This document shows, in pieces, positions 50,572 to 59,097 of a DNA stretch of 64,000 nt; position 1 is the first letter of the stretch, and every line of letters begins with the position of its first letter. Made by a program: the position numbers and the translations under genes. The notes under the pieces were generated by a model. That model saw only the letters and a program-made list of their open reading frames with translations. It searched no databases and was not told the DNA's origin. Origin of the DNA: Flavobacterium caeni. GTDB lineage: Bacteria > Bacteroidota > Bacteroidia > Flavobacteriales > Flavobacteriaceae. The stretch covers positions 143,836 to 207,835 of the forward strand of contig NZ_FMVF01000007.1 in NCBI RefSeq assembly GCF_900101895.1. The letters are read 5' to 3'.

Positions 50572-52191
50572 TCAGACTTCCAAATCCACGAAAGCAAAAG
50601 ATTTTCCGCTAAACAATCCCTTGTCCGACAACTTCAAATCGGGAATCACGAGCAATGCCATAAACGACAACGTCATGAACGGTGCTTTGAGCGGGCTGCC
50701 CAACGCTTTGGCCATCGCATCGATTTCCTGGTACAAACGTCCGGTTTCCCATCCGTCCTTATCCGAAATGATTCCCGCAACGGGCAACCCCAACACCTTC
50801 GACTGGTCGCCGTCTACGGCACAAACACCGCCGCGGTGCTCGACGATCAAATTCACGGCTTTGCAAATCTCCTCGTCCGAGGTGCCCACCACCACAATAT
50901 TGTGGCAATCGTGCGCCACCGAACTCGCGATCGCGCCGCGCTTCAAACCAAAGTTTTTGATGAAGGCAATCGCCGGTTTTTCGTTGCGGTAGCGATTCAC
51001 CACGGCCATCTTGAGTACGTCGTTTGCCGTGTCGGAAACCAAATTCCCGTTGTCGGTTTTTGCGGGACAATGGATTTCGTTGGTGATCAGTTGGCCTTCG
51101 AACGCTTCGATTACACGAATCTTGGAAGCGGAACTCTTAATCGCAAAATCGCCAACATCCTTTTTTGAAATGTTGAAATTGTTCGGCGTTTCAAATGCCA
51201 CCGGTTCCACGAAGGACTTTCCATTTTCGGCCACCAATTCACCGCCAATGTACGTCTGCAAAACCTTAAAATCTTTGAGGTCTTCGACCAAAATAAAATC
51301 GGCCGCATCATGCTCGCGAAGCAAACCGACGGTCATGTTGTAATGCTTGACCGGATTCACGCAGGCGGCCTGCAATACCTTGAACACATCGATCCCTTTG
51401 GCCACGGCCCGCGCGCACAATTGGTTGATGTGGCCCACGATCAAATCGTCGGGGTGTTTGTCGTCTGAGCAAAACATCATGTTTTCGAAATGTTCGGGCA
51501 GCAAATCGATCAACGCGTCAAAATTCTTGGCGGCGCTGCCTTCGCGGACAATGACTTTCATGCCAAGTGCTAACTTCTCGGCGGCTTCGTCATGGGTAAA
51601 ACATTCGTGGTCGGTCGAAATACCGGCACCAATATATTTTTTCAAGTCTTCGCCGCGAAGCCCGGGCGCGTGCCCGTCGATCGGTTTTGCCGCAAGTTTC
51701 GCGTATTCGATTTTTTTCAATACCTCGGCATCGTCAAAAATGACCCCGGGATAGTTCATCATTTCGGCCAGATAGAAAATATCGGGCGAAGCCAATAAAT
51801 CCCTGATGCCGTTCGCGTCGATGACCGCGCCTGCCGTTTCAAACGACGTGGCCGGAACGCAAGACGGCGCGCCAAAGTGAAACTTGAGCGGGACTTTTTT
51901 GCCGTTTTCGATCATGTAAAAAACGCCTTCCGAGCCCAACACATTGGCAATTTCGTGCGGATCCGAAATCGTGGCGACGGTGCCGTGAACCACCGCCAAC
52001 CGTGCAAATTCCGAAGGCACCAGCATCGAACTTTCGATGTGGATGTGCGCATCGACAAAACCGGGTAAGATGTATAGTTTTTCTGTATGGTTTTTTTCGA
52101 CGATTGATTTAATTTTACCGTTTTCGACGGTCACTTCGCCCGAAAAAATACGGCGGTTCACCAGGTCGACAATTTGCCCGAGAATTTGCAT
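50572..52191 (-). CDS. ade: Adenine deaminase
   Basis: A 539-aa metal-dependent amidohydrolase that converts adenine to hypoxanthine. The N-terminal composite domain leads into [29 protein letters not shown] with metal His residues, then [25 protein letters not shown] and [11 protein letters not shown], and a C-terminal domain with [20 protein letters not shown] and [17 protein letters not shown]. The length is slightly below the Bacillus type but complete. It is divergent from recJ with 103 bp between starts. Confidence 0.95.
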   Translation of the reverse strand: MQILGQIVDLVNRRIFSGEVTVENGKIKSIVEKNHTEKLYILPGFVDAHIHIESSMLVPSEFARLAVVHGTVATISDPHEIANVLGSEGVFYMIENGKKVPLKFHFGAPSCVPATSFETAGAVIDANGIRDLLASPDIFYLAEMMNYPGVIFDDAEVLKKIEYAKLAAKPIDGHAPGLRGEDLKKYIGAGISTDHECFTHDEAAEKLALGMKVIVREGSAAKNFDALIDLLPEHFENMMFCSDDKHPDDLIVGHINQLCARAVAKGIDVFKVLQAACVNPVKHYNMTVGLLREHDAADFILVEDLKDFKVLQTYIGGELVAENGKSFVEPVAFETPNNFNISKKDVGDFAIKSSASKIRVIEAFEGQLITNEIHCPAKTDNGNLVSDTANDVLKMAVVNRYRNEKPAIAFIKNFGLKRGAIASSVAHDCHNIVVVGTSDEEICKAVNLIVEHRGGVCAVDGDQSKVLGLPVAGIISDKDGWETGRLYQEIDAMAKALGSPLKAPFMTLSFMALLVIPDLKLSDKGLFSGKSFAFVDLEV

Positions 52192-52294
52192 GTTGCTTGC
52201 TTTTGTGGCTACAAGAAACGAAAAATCTGCCCGCTTTTTCGCTACATTTGGAAAAAGATTTTCACCCGATTATACACCATACAAATTGTTGTCT

Positions 52295-53983
52295 ATGCGC
52301 TGGACCTTCAAACCAAAACCCGATCAGGGTATCGTCAAACATCTTCAGGAAACACTCAATCTCGACCCCATCGCGGCATCGCTGCTCGCGCAACGGGGCG
52401 TAGAAAATTACGAAGAAGCAAGGCTTTTCTTCAAGCCAACGCTCGACGATTTGCACGATCCGTTTCTCATGAAAGACATGGACAAGGCAGTTGGCAGGAT
52501 AGCGCGGGCCATCGAAAACCAGGAACGCATCCTGGTGTTTGGCGACTATGATGTAGACGGTACGACAGCCGTGGCGCTGATGTCGTCCTACCTCAAAACG
52601 CTGACACCGCACGTAGATGCCTATATTCCGGACCGCTATAACGAAGGTTATGGCGTATCGTACCAAGGTATCGACTATGCCGACGACAACGGGTGCGCAC
52701 TGATCGTCGCGCTCGACTGTGGCGTCAAATCGGTCGATCATGTGGCTTATGCCAGCGCAAAAAATATCGACTTTGTCATTTGCGACCACCATTTGCCCGG
52801 CGAAACGTTACCCGATGCCGTGGCGGTACTCGATCCGAAACGAAGCGATTGCGATTATCCGTACGACGAGTTGTGCGGGTGTGGCATCGGATTCAAATTG
52901 ATCCAGGCTTTGGGTCGAAACCGTGGGCAAAACGCGGGCGATTTGACCGAATACCTCGATTTGGTGGCTACGGCCATCGCCGCCGATATCGTCCCGATAA
53001 CGGGCGAAAACCGCATCCTGGCCAAATTCGGACTCGACGTGATCAATACTGCTCCAAGGCCAGGGATCAAGGCGCTGGTGGGTTCGGTGAAAAAAAAGCA
53101 GCTCGACATCACCGATGTGGTCTTTGTCGTGGCCCCACGGATCAACGCCGCCGGACGCATCAAACACGGCGACCATGCGGTGAAATTGCTGACCGAATTC
53201 GACATCGAACAGGCGCAGCAAGTGGCCAAGGATATCGAACAATACAACGTCGACCGCAAGGATTTGGACAAACAAATCACCCAGCAGGCGCTCGCGCAAA
53301 TCGAGCGGCATGCCGAGCAAGATCGGTATACGACGGTGGTGTTCCAAAAAGACTGGCACAAAGGCGTGATCGGGATCGTGGCGTCGCGGCTCATAGAAAC
53401 CTATTACCGGCCCACGTTGGTGTTTACGCAAAGCGGCGACAAGTATGCGGCGTCGGCGCGGTCGGTCAAGGATTTTGACGTATACAACGCGTTGCAGGCC
53501 TGCGCCGAGCACCTCGAACAGTTTGGCGGGCACATGTATGCGGCCGGCATGACACTCAAACCAGAAAACTACACAAGTTTTAAGCAAGCATTTGAGCGCG
53601 TGGTTAAGGAAACCATGCCCGAGCATTTGCGAACACCCGAAGTTTTGATCGATGCCGAAATTGCGTTCGACCAGATTACCCCCAAATTGATCCGGATCCT
53701 AAAGCAGTTCGAGCCTTTCGGGCCGCAAAACATGACGCCGGTGTTCGTCAGTTCGGGGTTGATTGATACGGGCTACGCCAAAACGCTCGGCAAGGACAAC
53801 GAGCATTTGCGTTTGTTTGTCAGGCAAGCCGATTCGCAAGGCGTTGCGGCCATCGGGTTTGGGCTCGGCGACAAAATGGCGCTGGTAAAAAATCAAAAAC
53901 CGTTCGAGGCCGCGTTTTGTATAGACGAAAACGAATGGAACGGCACAGTGACCACGCAGCTGCGGTTGAAAGACTTGCGTTGA
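52295..53983 (+). CDS. recJ: Single-stranded-DNA 5'-3' exonuclease RecJ
   Basis: A 562-aa DHH-family nuclease. Motifs in order: FGDYDVDGTTAVALM (about 85-99), VALDCGV, VICDHHLPGE (about 158-167), then the DHHA1 domain with GIVASRLIETYYRPT and GGHMYAAGMTL, and an OB-like C-terminus. It acts in recombination and mismatch repair. The ATG at 52295 is preferred; in-frame codons upstream run into the ade promoter region. A CCGAAGCATCG-bearing, hairpin-rich gap follows. Confidence 0.95.
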   Translation: MRWTFKPKPDQGIVKHLQETLNLDPIAASLLAQRGVENYEEARLFFKPTLDDLHDPFLMKDMDKAVGRIARAIENQERILVFGDYDVDGTTAVALMSSYLKTLTPHVDAYIPDRYNEGYGVSYQGIDYADDNGCALIVALDCGVKSVDHVAYASAKNIDFVICDHHLPGETLPDAVAVLDPKRSDCDYPYDELCGCGIGFKLIQALGRNRGQNAGDLTEYLDLVATAIAADIVPITGENRILAKFGLDVINTAPRPGIKALVGSVKKKQLDITDVVFVVAPRINAAGRIKHGDHAVKLLTEFDIEQAQQVAKDIEQYNVDRKDLDKQITQQALAQIERHAEQDRYTTVVFQKDWHKGVIGIVASRLIETYYRPTLVFTQSGDKYAASARSVKDFDVYNALQACAEHLEQFGGHMYAAGMTLKPENYTSFKQAFERVVKETMPEHLRTPEVLIDAEIAFDQITPKLIRILKQFEPFGPQNMTPVFVSSGLIDTGYAKTLGKDNEHLRLFVRQADSQGVAAIGFGLGDKMALVKNQKPFEAAFCIDENEWNGTVTTQLRLKDLR

Positions 53984-54130
53984 TGCGGCGCGTGGGCCCC
54001 GAAGCATCGCAAGCTGCCGCGTAGCGCGAGTCCGACTGCGACGTTGTGTCGGATAGTTCGCGGATGTCGATTGCCGGCGCGTCCAAAAAATTTAACAAAT
54101 ACTTATTTAGAATCGATATAAATAAATCGC
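53984..54130. other. GC-rich hairpin gap after recJ
   Basis: The gap holds a dyad with arms CGCGA..TTCGCG and TCCGAC/GTCGGA (about 54024-54062). No T-run follows directly, so a terminator role for recJ is uncertain. Confidence 0.45.
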
Positions 54131-54139
54131 TACATTTGT
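54131..54139 (+). promoter_or_regulatory. -7 box before the 54155 gene
   Basis: TACATTTGT fits TAnnTTTG, 15 bases before the ATG, so the leader would be about 10 bases. A TTTAG about 20 bases upstream could be a weak -33 box. Confidence 0.5.
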
Positions 54140-54154
54140 CTCAAACCAATACCC

Positions 54155-54511
54155 ATGAAGCAAATCGAGCAATTGTACGTGAATGACACCGGAATGGCGT
54201 TTTTTTGGCGCGAGCAAGAACGCGTAATATCGGGGAAGGTGCAATTGGTTTTCAAGGAAACGGGTTTTTATTTCACGATAGACGAGTTGGATCGGTTTCT
54301 AACGCTGATCGCCGACGCGTGCCGCCGCAACCATGCTTGTGAAAGTTGCGCGATGAAAAACAAATGCCACAAATTTTTACTCAAGACACCCGTCAAACAA
54401 ATTGATTTGGCCGTGTCGATGCACGAATTGGAAGGCATTAAAGATTTGGTCGAGGGCGCGCTGTTTAAAGCCCAATTGCACGATTACCTGTTTGGATTGG
54501 GGCGCAATTAA
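54155..54511 (+). CDS. Small Cys-cluster protein, function unknown
   Basis: A 118-aa protein with an N-terminal beta-rich half (MAFFWREQERVISGKVQLVFKETGFYFTIDELDRFL) and a cysteine/histidine cluster ACRRNHACESCAMKNKCHKF near residues 61-80, which could hold zinc or an Fe-S cluster. The C-terminus is helical (SMHELEGIKDLVEGALFKAQLHDYLFGLG). I do not recognise a named family. Its stop overlaps the convergent lpxH stop by 4 bases. Confidence 0.75.
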   Translation: MKQIEQLYVNDTGMAFFWREQERVISGKVQLVFKETGFYFTIDELDRFLTLIADACRRNHACESCAMKNKCHKFLLKTPVKQIDLAVSMHELEGIKDLVEGALFKAQLHDYLFGLGRN

Positions 54512-55263
54512 CGCTCAAATTTTTTGAGTTCGAAAGTTTGCCCGTCGAATACGCCGTAGGTAAAATAGCCGATCCAATCGCCAAGGTTCACATATTCTGA
54601 ATCGGGACCCACCGAAATCTTCATCGGCAGGTGACGGTGCCCAAAAATAAAATAATTGTAGTGTTTGGTTTCGAGCTTGCGCTTGGCGTATTGCACGAGC
54701 CATTCTTTGTCTTCGCCCAAGAATTTAACGTCGGCATCGCCCGAAATTAACTTGTTCTTGACCGACAGGTGTTGCGCGAGCCGTACGCCGATATCGGGAT
54801 GAAGCCAACGGTACAACCATTTTGAAAACGGGTGGACAAATACCTTTTTCATGCGTTTGTATCCCTTGTCGCCGGGGCCTTTGCCGTCGCCATGGCCAAT
54901 CAAGAACGTTTTGCCGTTGAACTCGTATTCCTGGTTGTCGTGAAACACCGGAATGTTGAGTTCCTTGGCGAAATAGTCGGTCATCCACAAATCATGGTTG
55001 CCCACAAAAAAATAAATCGGGATGCCCGAATCGCGAATCTCGGCCAGTTTGCCCAAAACACGAACAAATCCGCGCGGTACGACCGTCTTGTACTCGAACC
55101 AAAAATCGAACAAATCGCCCAAAAGAAAAATCGCTGCTGCATCGCCCTTGACTTCGTCGAGCCATGCCACGAACTTTTGCTCGCGCGGAAAACTCTCCTC
55201 GGCTGTGGGCGCGCCCAAGTGTTGGTCGGAGGCGAAATAGATTTTCTTGTCGGTCAGTTGCAT
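54508..55263 (-). CDS. lpxH: UDP-2,3-diacylglucosamine pyrophosphatase (LpxH)
   Basis: A 251-aa calcineurin-like phosphoesterase of lipid A synthesis. Metal motifs are FASDQHLG, LLGDLFDFWFEY, VGNHDLWMTDY, LIGHGDGKG and FGHRHLPMKI. It cleaves UDP-2,3-diacyl-GlcN to lipid X. The start at 55263 (MQLTDKKIYFASDQHLG) is selected since upstream in-frame codons encode no family residues. It is 1 bp after queD, so they are cotranscribed. Confidence 0.94.
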   Translation of the reverse strand: MQLTDKKIYFASDQHLGAPTAEESFPREQKFVAWLDEVKGDAAAIFLLGDLFDFWFEYKTVVPRGFVRVLGKLAEIRDSGIPIYFFVGNHDLWMTDYFAKELNIPVFHDNQEYEFNGKTFLIGHGDGKGPGDKGYKRMKKVFVHPFSKWLYRWLHPDIGVRLAQHLSVKNKLISGDADVKFLGEDKEWLVQYAKRKLETKHYNYFIFGHRHLPMKISVGPDSEYVNLGDWIGYFTYGVFDGQTFELKKFER

Positions 55264-55264
55264 G

Positions 55265-55717
55265 TTACAAATTGTCGCTGGCGTACCATTCGGCGTAGGA
55301 CGTTTCGGTTTCCTGCAAACGCAACGAGTGCAGGGCAATCGAATTGGGGAGTCGGTTTATGATTTTTTTTGCAAAGTCGACGACCATGTTTTCGCTGGTA
55401 GGCTGGTAGTCGACCAAAATCACATGGTGGCCGCGTTGCTTGAGTTCTTTGGCCAGTTCTACGTGCGGTGTGGTTTGGTTGAACACGGTGGCGTGGTCGA
55501 ACAAATCGACGATTTCTTCCTTGACGATGGTCTTGAGGTCCGAAAAGTCGATCACCATCCCGAACTTGACGTTGTCGCGATCGGTAATGGGCGTCCCGAT
55601 GACCGTCACCGAGAGCTTGTAGCTGTGCCCGTGCACGTTCTTGCATTTGCCGTCGTAACCAAAGAGCGCATGCCCGGTTTCGAAACTGAACTGTTTGGTG
55701 ATCCTGATCTTGGTCAT
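55265..55717 (-). CDS. queD: 6-carboxytetrahydropterin synthase
   Basis: A 150-aa T-fold enzyme of queuosine precursor synthesis. It has zinc ligands in FETGHALFG and CKNVHGHSYKLSVTV, the catalytic Cys in the same block, VIDFSDLKTIVKEE and a C-terminal LRLQETETSYAEW with the substrate-binding Glu. The start at 55717 matches the family; a longer frame upstream is not supported. No other queuosine genes are nearby. Confidence 0.94.
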   Translation of the reverse strand: MTKIRITKQFSFETGHALFGYDGKCKNVHGHSYKLSVTVIGTPITDRDNVKFGMVIDFSDLKTIVKEEIVDLFDHATVFNQTTPHVELAKELKQRGHHVILVDYQPTSENMVVDFAKKIINRLPNSIALHSLRLQETETSYAEWYASDNL

Positions 55718-55776
55718 CGTCTTTACTTTAGGCCGCGGCCGTTGCGCAGCAAAGGTAGTGTTTTTTGCGCGCGAAC

Positions 55777-55804
55777 AAAAAAAAGGCCACCCGAAGGCAG
55801 CCTT
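55777..55804 (-). terminator. Terminator after the Omp28-like gene, with a UUCG tetraloop
   Basis: On the minus strand AAGGCTGCC pairs with GGTGGCCTT around TTCG, followed by six further T. A UUCG loop closed by C-G is unusually stable. It lies 22 bases after the Omp28 stop. Confidence 0.88.
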
Positions 55805-55826
55805 GATAAAATATAGTAATCTGTAA

Positions 55827-56657
55827 TTATGGGTTTTCTTGGAACGCCTGCGACTCGTTCGGGTAGGCCGAGCGCGCATTGATGGCCTGGTTGTTCGCAT
55901 CGACCACCATGGCTACAAAACTCATGTTTTCGGCGTTGCTGACATCGGCAGGAACCGGTACCGAAAAACTGGTCGTAACGGTTTGGTCAAAATTGGTGCC
56001 GCTGATTGGGTTGCCCAGTACATGCGTCAAAGACGCGCGCAAAACGTGGTTGTGTTCAAAGTCGAGCACGCGGTGTACACCGTTGTAATACGTCGAATAA
56101 TTCACTTGCGGATAAACCAAATGGTCTTCGAGCACGTAAACGACCAATTTGAGGTTCGAGAAATTTTGGGCAAACTTGACGTTGACATCGAGCTCGATGT
56201 TGTTGTCCGAAACCGTCGATGTCATGGCAATACCAAGCCCGCAGTTGTTGCTCGTCAAATTGAGCACATCCTGTGTATTGGTGTCTGGATCGAGCCAGTT
56301 GATGATGCGGTTCAGGCGCGCCTGCGGCAATTCGAGGTCGTGGTCTGGCGAAATCAGGTTCTTGAGCGGCATATAGTCGTCAAAATGGTACGGATCGTTG
56401 CCGTTGTGGATGGCCACGACTACGGCGCGATCGGTTGCGTCGAGTACGCGTTCTATGCCATACGAAACCCTGGTACAGTTGCCACACCAAGTACCGGTGT
56501 AGTCCTCGACAAGGACATTTTTCTCAAATTGGCCCGAAACAGGGGGCGCGTCGGGGGCAGAATTGACCGGAATTTCGGCATAATAGTGGTTGGTGTCGTT
56601 ACACGAAACCGCGCATCCTACAATGGCGAAGAATCCGAAAAAACGTAAAAATTTCAT
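55827..56657 (-). CDS. Omp28-related lipoprotein with thioredoxin-like CxxC
   Basis: A 276-aa lipoprotein (MKFLRFFGFFAIVGCAVSC; Cys19 is the likely lipidated residue). It has an Omp28/thioredoxin-like domain: KNVLVEDYTGTWCGNCTRVSYGIER with CGNC, then VVVAIHNGNDPYHFDDY and a beta-rich C-terminal half. The start at 56657 gives the lipoprotein signal; longer in-frame codons upstream do not. It is divergent from a TlpA-like oxidoreductase, so both may act on the same disulfide-bearing partner in the envelope. Confidence 0.88.
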   Translation of the reverse strand: MKFLRFFGFFAIVGCAVSCNDTNHYYAEIPVNSAPDAPPVSGQFEKNVLVEDYTGTWCGNCTRVSYGIERVLDATDRAVVVAIHNGNDPYHFDDYMPLKNLISPDHDLELPQARLNRIINWLDPDTNTQDVLNLTSNNCGLGIAMTSTVSDNNIELDVNVKFAQNFSNLKLVVYVLEDHLVYPQVNYSTYYNGVHRVLDFEHNHVLRASLTHVLGNPISGTNFDQTVTTSFSVPVPADVSNAENMSFVAMVVDANNQAINARSAYPNESQAFQENP

Positions 56658-56753
56658 AGCGTAATAGTGTCGGTTGTAGCTTGCAAATAACGCAAAAAAA
56701 ATTTTATTTTCACCCATTAAATTCATTTATTTGCACACCTAACACAACGAATT

Positions 56754-57230
56754 ATGAAAATTTTCCATGTATTGTTGCTTTTTGTGGGGTTTTCGGCCCT
56801 CGCGCAAAAGGAACTCCCGAATCTAAAGCTCAACTCGCTCGAAGGCCATACGCTTTCGCTTAAAAACGACTTCACCGAACAAGACAAAATCTATATTTTT
56901 TCGTTCTGGGCCACGTGGTGTACGCCATGCATCCAGGAGTTGGACGAACTCAACAGCCTGCAGGACGAATGGAAGAAGGACGTCAATTTTGAAATCGTCG
57001 CCGTTTCTACCGACGATGCCCGTACGCAAAAACGCGTCAAGCCGCTCATCAACGGCAAGGGCTGGGAGTACAATGTGTTGCTCGACACCAACCAGGATTT
57101 CAAGCGTGCGTTGTCTATCGTCAACATTCCGTACACCATTGTCGTCAAAAACCAGAAAATCGTCCACATCCAAAACGGATATGTTCCGGGCAGCGAAAAC
57201 GAGTTGCTTGCGAAACTGAAAACCCTCTAG
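56754..57230 (+). CDS. TlpA-family thiol-disulfide reductase
   Basis: A 158-aa exported thioredoxin-fold protein with a signal peptide (MKIFHVLLLFVGFSALA), FSFWATWCTPCIQELDEL with the CTPC active site (about 57-60), the conserved cis-Pro in NIPYTIVV and a C-terminal helix. It probably reduces periplasmic disulfides. It is followed after 1 bp by the DUF6029 gene and faces the divergent Omp28 gene. Confidence 0.92.
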   Translation: MKIFHVLLLFVGFSALAQKELPNLKLNSLEGHTLSLKNDFTEQDKIYIFSFWATWCTPCIQELDELNSLQDEWKKDVNFEIVAVSTDDARTQKRVKPLINGKGWEYNVLLDTNQDFKRALSIVNIPYTIVVKNQKIVHIQNGYVPGSENELLAKLKTL

Positions 57231-57231
57231 C

Positions 57232-58893
57232 ATGAAGAAAATCGCTTGCCTCATTTCGCTTTGTGCGATGGCTGTTTCTGCGCAAGAAAAAACCAATCCT
57301 TTTTCCGTCTTTGGCGGACTCGAATCGAACTCTACCTGGTACATGAACGACCCTGGGCTCAATGTGGTACATCCCGACCCGGCCATCCGTTCGAACAACT
57401 ACCTGTTCGTCAACGGCAAATACAAAGGCTGGACGGCCGGAATCCAGGTCGAATCCTACGAAGACAAGGCGCTTTTGAACTACAACCCGCGTTACATCGA
57501 TACCGACGTGGCCACTTACTATGTGCAGTATAAGAACGACATGATCGACATCACGGCCGGTTATTTCTATGAGCAATTTGGCAGCGGATTGCTGTTGCGC
57601 AGCTGGGAAGACCGCCAACTGGGCATCAACAATGCCTTGCGCGGAGGCCGCATCGTTTTTACACCTTGGAACTGGCTCCAGATTAAAGGTCTTTACGGAC
57701 GTCAGCGCACCGGGTTTACCGTGGCCGATTCGGATATTTACGGAACCGATCTGGAATTAGGACTCGGCGATATTTTTGGCTTCACGACTACAGAATTGTC
57801 GATTGGCGGCAGTTACGTAGGGCGCGACCAAAAGGTATTGACGATCCCAGACCCGAATTTCCGCGACCGCACCGATGCCTATGCCGCGCGCATCAATTTT
57901 GGACACGGCGGATTCTATGCCTCGGGTGAGTACGATTACAAATCGGACGATGCGGTGGTCGAAAAACAAGACCAGGTGCGCAACAATTTTGTCAAGCCGG
58001 GCCAGGCGTTGCTCGTCAACATGGGCTACACCAAGAAAGGTTTTGGCATCGACGGTACGTTCCGACGTTTGGAAAACATGAGTTTCTATTCTGAAAGGGA
58101 AGCGGCTAAAAATGCGTTCAACGACCGCATCATCAACTACATTCCAGGTCTTACCAAGCAACAGCATTACAACCTGGCCAACATCTACGTTTACCAAGCC
58201 CAACCAGGTGTTGCGATGCCCGATTACACCGTGCTCAAGGCAGGTGAGATCGGCGGACAGGTCGATATTTTCTACAATTTCAAAAAAGGCAGCAAACTCG
58301 GGGGCAAGCACGGTACCAAGATTGCGCTCAACTATTCCGAATGGCATGCATTGTCAGGCGATTATTATTTGCCCGCCAAAGACTACAACGTCGATTTCCT
58401 TGCGTTCGGCAAAAAATACTTCTCGGAATACAATGTCGAGATCGACAAGCGCTGGACCGACCGTTGGCATACGATGTTCGCCTACATTCACCAGTACAAC
58501 AACCTTAAATTGGTGCAGGAAACCTACGACATTGTCAACGCCGACATCGTCGCGGCCGAAACAACGATCAAGTTCGGTAAAAGCCGTTCGATCCGCGTCG
58601 TGGGCGAGCACATCTGGGCCGATGCCGACAAAAAGAACTGGGCCGCCGGAACCGTCGAATTCAACGTCAATCCGAAACTTTCGTTTTACACCAACGACAT
58701 GTGGAATTACGGCAACGACGACCCCGATGCGCGCAACCATTACTACAATTTCGGGACGGCGTTCCGCTACAAATCGATCCGCGCGGCACTCAATTACGGT
58801 CGCCAACGCGGCGGATTGGTCTGTGTAGGAGGGGTTTGCAGATTCGTGCCCGAAAGTTCTGGATTATCTTTGTCGGTTAACGCGGCGTTTTAA
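57232..58893 (+). CDS. DUF6029 family outer-membrane barrel-like protein
   Basis: A 553-aa protein with a signal peptide (MKKIACLISLCAMAVSAQ) and many beta-strands ending in aromatic residues, as in an outer-membrane barrel: NNYLFVNGKYKGWTAGIQVESY, YFYEQFGSGLLLRSWEDRQLGINNALRGG and RWTDRWHTMFAYIHQYNNLK. It ends SLSVNAAF. Its size and neighbours (TlpA 1 bp upstream, Omp28 divergent) match the DUF6029 proteins of flavobacteria. Function is unknown; it may depend on the TlpA/Omp28 pair for disulfide status. Confidence 0.87.
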   Translation: MKKIACLISLCAMAVSAQEKTNPFSVFGGLESNSTWYMNDPGLNVVHPDPAIRSNNYLFVNGKYKGWTAGIQVESYEDKALLNYNPRYIDTDVATYYVQYKNDMIDITAGYFYEQFGSGLLLRSWEDRQLGINNALRGGRIVFTPWNWLQIKGLYGRQRTGFTVADSDIYGTDLELGLGDIFGFTTTELSIGGSYVGRDQKVLTIPDPNFRDRTDAYAARINFGHGGFYASGEYDYKSDDAVVEKQDQVRNNFVKPGQALLVNMGYTKKGFGIDGTFRRLENMSFYSEREAAKNAFNDRIINYIPGLTKQQHYNLANIYVYQAQPGVAMPDYTVLKAGEIGGQVDIFYNFKKGSKLGGKHGTKIALNYSEWHALSGDYYLPAKDYNVDFLAFGKKYFSEYNVEIDKRWTDRWHTMFAYIHQYNNLKLVQETYDIVNADIVAAETTIKFGKSRSIRVVGEHIWADADKKNWAAGTVEFNVNPKLSFYTNDMWNYGNDDPDARNHYYNFGTAFRYKSIRAALNYGRQRGGLVCVGGVCRFVPESSGLSLSVNAAF

Positions 58894-58921
58894 AATTAAT
58901 TTATATATTTGCCGAGCCAAT

Positions 58922-58995
58922 GGGGATGTAGCTCAGTTGGCTAGAGCGTTTGGCTGGCAGCCAAAAGGTCGTGGGTTCGAGCCCCATCTTCTCCA
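58922..58995 (+). tRNA. tRNA-Ala (GGC)
   Basis: A 74-nt cloverleaf: GGGGATG/CTTCTCC acceptor (one T-T mismatch at the sixth pair), D-loop AGTTGGCTA, anticodon stem TTTGG/CCAAA around CTGGCAG (anticodon GGC), T-arm with TTCGAGC and discriminator A. CCA is not encoded. The mismatch is the only deviation. Confidence 0.92.
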
Positions 58996-59018
58996 CAGAA
59001 ATTATTCTGAAATTTCTC

Positions 59019-59054
59019 AAAACCCTTGAAATCGTATGATTTTGAGGGTTTTTT
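59019..59054 (+). terminator. Terminator after tRNA-Ala
   Basis: AAAACCCT (59019-59026) and AGGGTTTT (59045-59052) form the outer stem and AAATC/GATTT the inner one around GTAT, giving 13 Watson-Crick pairs plus two G-T pairs. A TTTTTTG run begins inside the arm. Confidence 0.85.
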
Positions 59055-59097
59055 GTTTGAACCCACATAAGATTCGGCGTTATCCGATCTGCAGTTG

